A DNA stretch of 9,602 nt from Candidatus Bipolaricaulota bacterium (lineage in GTDB: Bacteria > Bipolaricaulota > Bipolaricaulia > UBA7950 > UBA9294): positions 1 through 9,602 of the forward strand of contig RXOA01000003.1 in assembly GCA_003979035.1 (NCBI GenBank), read 5' to 3'. Within the stretch, counting starts at the first letter, position 1, and the number at the start of each line of letters is the position of its first letter. The notes beneath the pieces were generated by a model that saw only the letters and a program-made list of their open reading frames with translations, was not told where the DNA came from and made no database searches. Shown piece after piece: positions 5,836-9,602 of the stretch. Both the position numbers and the translations under genes were made by a program.

Positions 5836-7095
5836 CTACGCTCCGTACTTCGGGCTCCAGTTGTTGTAGCCAAGAAGAATCGGCAGGACTTGTCCGCTGA
5901 AGCGGGACAAACCTCCGGCTGCCGCGGCACGTTCGTGGAACGCTGTCGTGGCATCGGGCATCACGTTCGGACCTACGAACAGAACAGGAACCGGCTCGGT
6001 GGTGTGGTCGCCGAAATCAATCGGTGTCGTATGATCTCCGGTGACGGCGATGTGCGTCGTCGACCAGTCGAGGCGCCTGGACAGAGGTCCGATGAGTTCG
6101 CGATCGATCCGCTCGATGAAGTCGCGCTTGCCGACCGCGTCTTGATCGTGGCCGGCATTGTCTGTTCCTTTGACGTGGACGAACACGTAGTCGAACGTTC
6201 TCAGCGCCTGCAACGTTGCTTCCGCTTTTGCGGTGAGGCTTGTGTCCAATCCGCCGGTGGCGCCTTCGACATCCAGCTGACTCATGCCGCACGCAAGACT
6301 GACGCCTCGGTAGAGCGCGCCCCCGGCGATCACGGCCCCCTTGACGTTGTAGGTGGATTCGATCGAGGCGAGATGAGGAGCGTCAGATGCGCCGCGCAAC
6401 AGGACGATGTTTGCCGGCGGCTTCCCAGCCTGCATGCGGTTGAGATTGACAGGATGGTCCTTCCACAACTCAAAACTGCGCTTCGTGATTTCATTGACGG
6501 TGGCGGCTGTCACACGCGCCGCCGCATCCTCGTGCGCATCCGGGTTGGGCTTCGAGTCGGGAACCATGCCGTCCACAACGTGTGGATCGTTCTCGGTGAT
6601 CTGGCAGCTCAAGCGAATGCCGTGACCGCGAAGAAGGAGCGCGCCTCGATGCTGGGTACTCGGCCGGAATTCAAACGATATCTTCGGCGACACGGCGAGC
6701 TTGATCGCGTTCAACGCATCAGCCAGTTCGCCTTGGCCGGCATCGATGCGCCCGGCTCGGCGATCGATGATCTTGAGACCATCCGGAGTCTCTTCCGCGG
6801 TGGCAAGATTGGCCCGGAAACAGATGTCGCCGGGGAGCACATCCATTCCGATGCCGAAGCACTCGAACACACCCCGACCCGTGTAGACCTGGCGCGGATT
6901 GTAGCCGAGCAAGGATAGATGCGCCGTATCGCTTCCCGGGCGTACGCCCGGCCCGATCGGATCGACCAAGCCAAGGACGCCTTGCGCGGCCAGCGCATCC
7001 AAATTGGGTGTGGAAGCGGCTTCCAGACAGGTCCTTCCCTCAAGATCCGTCGGGCGCCCGCCGAGTCCGTCAGCTATGATCAAAACAGCCTTCAT
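5836..7095 (-). CDS. apgM: 2,3-bisphosphoglycerate-independent phosphoglycerate mutase, archaeal type
   Basis: A 419-residue member of the alkaline phosphatase superfamily that interconverts 3- and 2-phosphoglycerate in glycolysis and gluconeogenesis, in the cytoplasm. It belongs to the archaeal-type (ApgM) branch, about 400-420 residues long, rather than the ~510-residue GpmI branch. Key residues: D9 (IIADGLGGRP), the phospho-acceptor S55 in PGSDTAHLSLLGY, D312 and H316 (DNAGHD), D354 and H355 (TGDHTTP), and H364 (DHTTEPVPV), all intact. The ATG at 7095 has AGGAGG 6 nt upstream; in-frame codons further up are translated tandem repeat and are not believed. It is the first gene of the minus-strand array, behind a good promoter candidate. 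Relatives annotated as phosphonopyruvate decarboxylase share this fold, but the S55 motif and metal ligands fit the mutase. Confidence 0.93.
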   Translation of the reverse strand: MKAVLIIADGLGGRPTDLEGRTCLEAASTPNLDALAAQGVLGLVDPIGPGVRPGSDTAHLSLLGYNPRQVYTGRGVFECFGIGMDVLPGDICFRANLATAEETPDGLKIIDRRAGRIDAGQGELADALNAIKLAVSPKISFEFRPSTQHRGALLLRGHGIRLSCQITENDPHVVDGMVPDSKPNPDAHEDAAARVTAATVNEITKRSFELWKDHPVNLNRMQAGKPPANIVLLRGASDAPHLASIESTYNVKGAVIAGGALYRGVSLACGMSQLDVEGATGGLDTSLTAKAEATLQALRTFDYVFVHVKGTDNAGHDQDAVGKRDFIERIDRELIGPLSRRLDWSTTHIAVTGDHTTPIDFGDHTTEPVPVLFVGPNVMPDATTAFHERAAAAGGLSRFSGQVLPILLGYNNWSPKYGA

Positions 7096-7101
7096 GTGGG
7101 G

Positions 7102-7170
7102 CCTCCTCGCCCGGCACGCGTGTGCCTTCCTACCCGGCAAGCGTGTGCCTCCTCGCCCGGCATCCAGATC
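7102..7170. repeat. 23-bp tandem repeat, two full copies and one partial, in the 5' leader of apgM
   Basis: Three head-to-tail units start at 7102, 7125 and 7148, each 23 bp. The first two agree at all but about three bases; the third matches the first over its first 15 bases and then diverges. Each contains CCCGGCA, and the first two end GCGTGTG. On the minus strand the units carry AGGAGG, AGGAAG and AGGAGG; the AGGAGG of the unit nearest the gene is the apgM ribosome binding site. The segment at 7113-7126 (GGCACGCGTGTGCC) is nearly self-complementary. Confidence 0.8.
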
Positions 7171-7187
7171 CCGCCTTGCGCGGCGTC

Positions 7188-7216
7188 AAGGTAGCGGTGT
7201 GCTGCCAGGATGTCAA
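7188..7216 (-). promoter_or_regulatory. Sigma-70-type promoter candidate for the apgM-led operon
   Basis: Read on the minus strand, a perfect TTGACA (7216-7211) is followed by a 17-base spacer and TACCTT (7193-7188). Transcription would start near 7181, giving a leader of about 86 bases that includes the tandem repeats. The -35 match and spacing are ideal and the -10 is moderate (3 of 6). It faces the right way and is the only good promoter found ahead of the array. Confidence 0.6.
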
Positions 7217-7290
7217 GGCCGGGGCGGGAAGCGGAATTGGTTGAGTGCGGAGACGATACATGAGAAGATGGTCCTGAGTGAGGGGGGCGG

Positions 7291-7300
7291 CCACCGGTGG
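7291..7300. promoter_or_regulatory. Perfect 10-bp palindrome CCACCGGTGG upstream of the malic enzyme
   Basis: A perfect inverted repeat 31 bases before the malic enzyme ATG, flanked by GGGG to the left and CCCC to the right, so the transcript could also form a hairpin (about 7283-7306) just before the ribosome binding region. Operator or hairpin function is speculative; such short palindromes occur by chance in GC-rich DNA. Confidence 0.2.
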
Positions 7301-7331
7301 GTCCCCGGAAACGAAAGGAAGCCAGATCGTC

Positions 7332-8768
7332 ATGGACAGGAACGCCAGCCACGAAGATGGAAACGATCAGATCGAGCCCTGCAAGCAGACAAAGAGAGAT
7401 CTTGATCGAGCCGATCGATTGTCAAGGGTATCTCCTGGACTCCATCGCTTCTATCAGGGGAAGCTACGCACGGGGCTGAAGTGTGTTGTGCGTGGCCTTG
7501 ACGACTACGGCATTTGGTACACGCCGGGGGTGGCCGCTTCCTGCAAGGAAATCGCTCAAGATCCGCAGAAGGTCCTCTGCTACACCAACAAGGCGAATGC
7601 CGTCGCGGTGGTCAGTGATGGATCGCGTGTTCTCGGACTTGGAAACATCGGAGCCAAGGCGGCACTTCCGGTCATGGAAGGCAAGGCGCTCCTCTTCAAG
7701 CACTTGGGCGGGATCGACGCCTACCCGATTGTGCTTGATACCCAGGATCCGGACGAGATTATCCGCGCCGTGGCATGGATCTCTCCCGGCTTTGGCGGGA
7801 TCAATCTGGAAGATCTGGCAACGCCGAAGTGTTTCCGCATTCTCGAAAGCCTGCGCGAACGGCTTGATATCCCCGTGTGGCACGACGATCAGCAAGGTAC
7901 CGCCGCCGTCACGCTGGCCGGCGTCCTCAACGCGCTGCGCGTCGTTGGAAAGCGAATGAACGACGTTTCGTTCTGCATTCTCGGCACCGGAGCGGCGAAT
8001 CTTGCCTTCCTGAGGATCCTGCTGCTCCACTCCGGGAATGTCGATCCGAAGCGTGTCATCCTCGTTGATAGCCATGGAATCGTTCACCCGGGTCGTCAGG
8101 ATGCCGCGCAAGCGATGCAGACCAACCCGACGAAGTGGGAGTACGCGGCCATCACCAATGGAGATGGCCGGCGCGGAGGGCTCCGGGAGGCGCTTGTCGG
8201 TGCCGATGTGCTGATCGCCGCCGCATGCCCGGGCCCGGACGCATTCGAGGCAAAGTGGATCAAAGCGATGGCGCCCGATGCGATCGCATTCCTGCTTGCC
8301 AACCCTGTCCCTGAGATCTGGCCATGGGAGGCGAAGAAAGCCGGCGCTCGGATCGTCGGCACCGGCCGATCGGACTTTCCGAACCAGATCAACAATTCCC
8401 TTGGCTTTCCGGGAATCTTCCGTGGAACGCTTGATGTCCAAGCGCGCACAATCACAGATGAGATGACGATTGCTGCTGCGGAGGCGATCGCTTCCGCAGC
8501 GACATGCGGCGGAGCCAGCCTTTCGGAGTCGTGGCTTGTTCCGACCATGATGGATGTCGACGTGGTTGTCGAAGTTGCCGTCGCCGTGGGCGGCAAGGCG
8601 ATCGAGCAGAGCTTGGCTCGTTGTCCCCTGTCGGAACAGGATCGGCGGGAGACCGCCAAGCGACGAATCACCGACGCCCAGCAAGAGACGGAGATCCTGA
8701 TGCGTGAAGGGCACATCCCGCTGCCACCGAAGAACATGGACATCCATCCCGACATGGATGTGCCGTAG
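7332..8768 (+). CDS. Malic enzyme (malate dehydrogenase, decarboxylating)
   Basis: A 478-residue bacterial-type malic enzyme that converts malate to pyruvate and CO2 with reduction of NAD(P). It has the malic N-terminal domain with 'IWYTPGVA' (61-68), 'VAVVSDGSRVLGLGNIG' (91-107), the catalytic region 'MEGKALLF' with K118, and 'GGINLEDLATPKCF' with metal ligands E160 and D161, followed by 'WHDDQQGTAAVTLAG' with D185. The NAD-binding domain has GTGAAN at 218-223 and 'NQINNSLGFPGIF' at 351-363. No phosphotransacetylase domain is attached. ATG at 7332 is preceded by AAGGAAG about 12 nt away, a rather long spacing; the frame is open to 7278 without a better start. The first 32 residues are charged and not part of the conserved core. 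D246 after the second Rossmann strand hints at NAD but does not settle it. It is divergent from apgM. Confidence 0.92.
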   Translation: MDRNASHEDGNDQIEPCKQTKRDLDRADRLSRVSPGLHRFYQGKLRTGLKCVVRGLDDYGIWYTPGVAASCKEIAQDPQKVLCYTNKANAVAVVSDGSRVLGLGNIGAKAALPVMEGKALLFKHLGGIDAYPIVLDTQDPDEIIRAVAWISPGFGGINLEDLATPKCFRILESLRERLDIPVWHDDQQGTAAVTLAGVLNALRVVGKRMNDVSFCILGTGAANLAFLRILLLHSGNVDPKRVILVDSHGIVHPGRQDAAQAMQTNPTKWEYAAITNGDGRRGGLREALVGADVLIAAACPGPDAFEAKWIKAMAPDAIAFLLANPVPEIWPWEAKKAGARIVGTGRSDFPNQINNSLGFPGIFRGTLDVQARTITDEMTIAAAEAIASAATCGGASLSESWLVPTMMDVDVVVEVAVAVGGKAIEQSLARCPLSEQDRRETAKRRITDAQQETEILMREGHIPLPPKNMDIHPDMDVP

Positions 8769-8817
8769 TCGCGAGCGAGATCTGTGGGCCGTCTCACGGG
8801 TGCCCCCAGCCGGCGGG

Positions 8818-8845
8818 TTGCGTTGAACGGGCGCGGGCCTAGAAT
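8818..8845 (+). promoter_or_regulatory. Possible promoter for the peptidase T gene
   Basis: TTGCGT (8818-8823), a 16-base spacer and TAGAAT (8840-8845; 5 of 6 matches to TATAAT). Transcription would start near 8852, about 42 bases before the GTG. The -35 match is weak (TTG only). The 125-base intergenic region around it shows no convincing rho-independent terminator for the malic enzyme gene. Confidence 0.4.
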
Positions 8846-8893
8846 CGATGAGAGACCGGCAGCCCGCCGTATCGAACCGAAAGGAGCCCCTGC

Positions 8894-9602
8894 GTGAGTG
8901 AACGAGACCGCAATCGCCGACAAGAACACGACCGAATCGAGGAGAGGTTCGTCCGCTATGTGCGAGTGGACACAGCAAGCGATCATGATTCACCATCGAT
9001 TCCGAGCACAGCGAACCAGCTTGATCTCCAGCGGATCCTGGCGGGCGAACTTCGTGACCTGGGGGCGGAAGATGTCCGGCTGACGGACTACGGTTGTGTG
9101 TTGGCGACAATTCCGGCGACCGTCGAATCGGACGACGCGCCCCCGACCGTGGCGCTTATGGCGCATGTGGACACCAGTCCCGATTTCAGCGGACAGGGGG
9201 TTGAACCGCTGATCATCCGCGACTACGACGGTTCGCCGATCGTTCTCCCCGCAGCTCCCGAGCGGATTCTTGACGAAGAATCGGCACCGGAGTTGGCGGA
9301 AAAAAAAGGTGAGACGATCATCAGCGCATCGGGGACGACCCTGCTTGGGGCGGATGATAAAGCGGGCGTGGCGATCATCATGACGCTCGCCGAACGCCTC
9401 CTTGCCGACCGCTCCATCCCCCACGGCCGTCTTCGCATCTGCTTCACCCCCGATGAGGAGGTGGGGCGTGGGGTCGAGAATCTATCCTTGGAGGATCTCG
9501 ACGCCGACGTTGCTTACACGCTGGATGGCGAAGCGCCGGGCGAGATTACCTACGAGAGCTTCTCTGCCGATGAAGCGGTGGTCACGATCGAGGGGGTGTC
9601 GA
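8894..9602 (+). CDS. pepT: Peptidase T (M20B tripeptidase), 3' end outside the window
   Basis: The first 236 codons of a zinc aminopeptidase that removes the N-terminal residue from tripeptides in the cytoplasm. M20 metal-site motifs are in order: AHVDTS with H91 and D93, GADDKAG with metal-bridging D154, and the catalytic DEEVGRG with E188 and E189; 'AYTLDGE' follows with D211. The segment 'TTLLGADDKAG' is characteristic of PepT rather than other M20 peptidases. The start is GTG at 8894, with AAGGAG 7 nt upstream. The remaining part of the lid and the C-terminal catalytic half, roughly 170-180 residues, lie beyond the right edge. A run of eight A at 9300-9307 lies in the reading frame. It is 125 bases downstream of the malic enzyme gene and functionally unconnected as far as can be seen. 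Confidence 0.92.
   Translation, partial: MSERDRNRRQEHDRIEERFVRYVRVDTASDHDSPSIPSTANQLDLQRILAGELRDLGAEDVRLTDYGCVLATIPATVESDDAPPTVALMAHVDTSPDFSGQGVEPLIIRDYDGSPIVLPAAPERILDEESAPELAEKKGETIISASGTTLLGADDKAGVAIIMTLAERLLADRSIPHGRLRICFTPDEEVGRGVENLSLEDLDADVAYTLDGEAPGEITYESFSADEAVVTIEGVS

Noticed and set aside
5815..6918. Plus-strand open frame of 367 codons opposite apgM
   Set aside because: It is antisense to a mutase with all its catalytic motifs; the translation shows no family signature.
7102..7170. Repeats as a CRISPR array
   Set aside because: The three 23-bp units are directly adjacent with no spacers, and no cas gene is present.
7237..7262. Plus-strand promoter for the malic enzyme gene (TTGGTT or TTGAGT with TACATG)
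   Set aside because: Spacing of 14 bases or a poor -10 element; no combination is convincing.
8769..8893. Terminator after the malic enzyme gene
   Set aside because: Only short GC stems are possible and none is followed by a run of T.
7464..9110. Long minus-strand open frame of 548 codons opposite the malic enzyme and peptidase genes
   Set aside because: It runs antisense across two clearly recognised genes and the gap between them, and its translation is arginine-rich with no recognisable domain. It is a GC-rich antisense shadow.
9300..9307. Run of eight A in pepT as a programmed frameshift site
   Set aside because: The zero frame continues correctly into GADDKAG and DEEVG motifs, and no downstream stimulatory structure or overlapping frame is evident.
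1..9602. An [FeFe]-hydrogenase catalytic subunit in the window
   Set aside because: No H-cluster motif (for example TSCCPxW) is found in any frame read; the catalytic partner, if any, is outside the window.

Overview
The window reads as high-GC bacterial DNA from an anaerobic, probably fermentative or hydrogen-metabolising organism. The support is a set of soluble NuoE/NuoF-type flavin and iron-sulfur electron-transfer subunits of the kind found with cytoplasmic [FeFe]-hydrogenases and electron-bifurcating complexes, plus an archaeal-type (cofactor-independent) phosphoglycerate mutase, a malic enzyme and a peptidase T. Strong AGGAGG ribosome binding sites about 4-6 nt before the start, and frequent GTG/TTG starts, recur across the window. 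The phylum cannot be decided from the sequence alone. I see no mobile element, tRNA, rRNA or CRISPR array.

Layout. Bases 1-7095 are one dense minus-strand array, read right to left: phosphoglycerate mutase (7095-5836); a regulatory-looking block of a DRTGG-type protein (5815-5432), an RsbT/RsbW-like HATPase (5444-5007), a second DRTGG-type protein (5023-4673) and a PHP-domain phosphoesterase (4676-3960); a NuoE/HydC-like subunit (3926-3447); a second, different HATPase (3450-2902); a cysteine-free thioredoxin-like ferredoxin relative (2912-2550); a 612-residue NuoF/HydB-like flavoprotein (2550-712); a second NuoE-like subunit (606-145); and the N-terminus of a probable second NuoF-like protein (158 to the edge), whose four ligand cysteines are also replaced. 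Most junctions overlap by 1-17 bases, so the array is very probably one operon. A TTGACA-N17-TACCTT promoter candidate lies at 7216-7188, ahead of the mutase. Bases 7332-8768 (plus strand, divergent) encode a malic enzyme. From 8894 to the right edge is a plus-strand peptidase T, truncated by the window.

How the parts may work together. The two NuoE/NuoF sets are expected to exchange electrons between NAD(P)H and iron-sulfur partners; the catalytic partner (for example an [FeFe]-hydrogenase large subunit) is not in the window and may lie beyond base 1. Two HATPase proteins, two DRTGG-type proteins and a PHP phosphoesterase are woven among the redox genes. No sigma factor, STAS protein or response regulator is present. 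This suggests a redox- or energy-responsive signalling module that controls the complex; that is inference, and it is the most interesting aspect of the window. Phosphoglycerate mutase and malic enzyme, on either side of the divergent promoter region, both feed the PEP/pyruvate node, which fits a link between carbon flux and reductant disposal.
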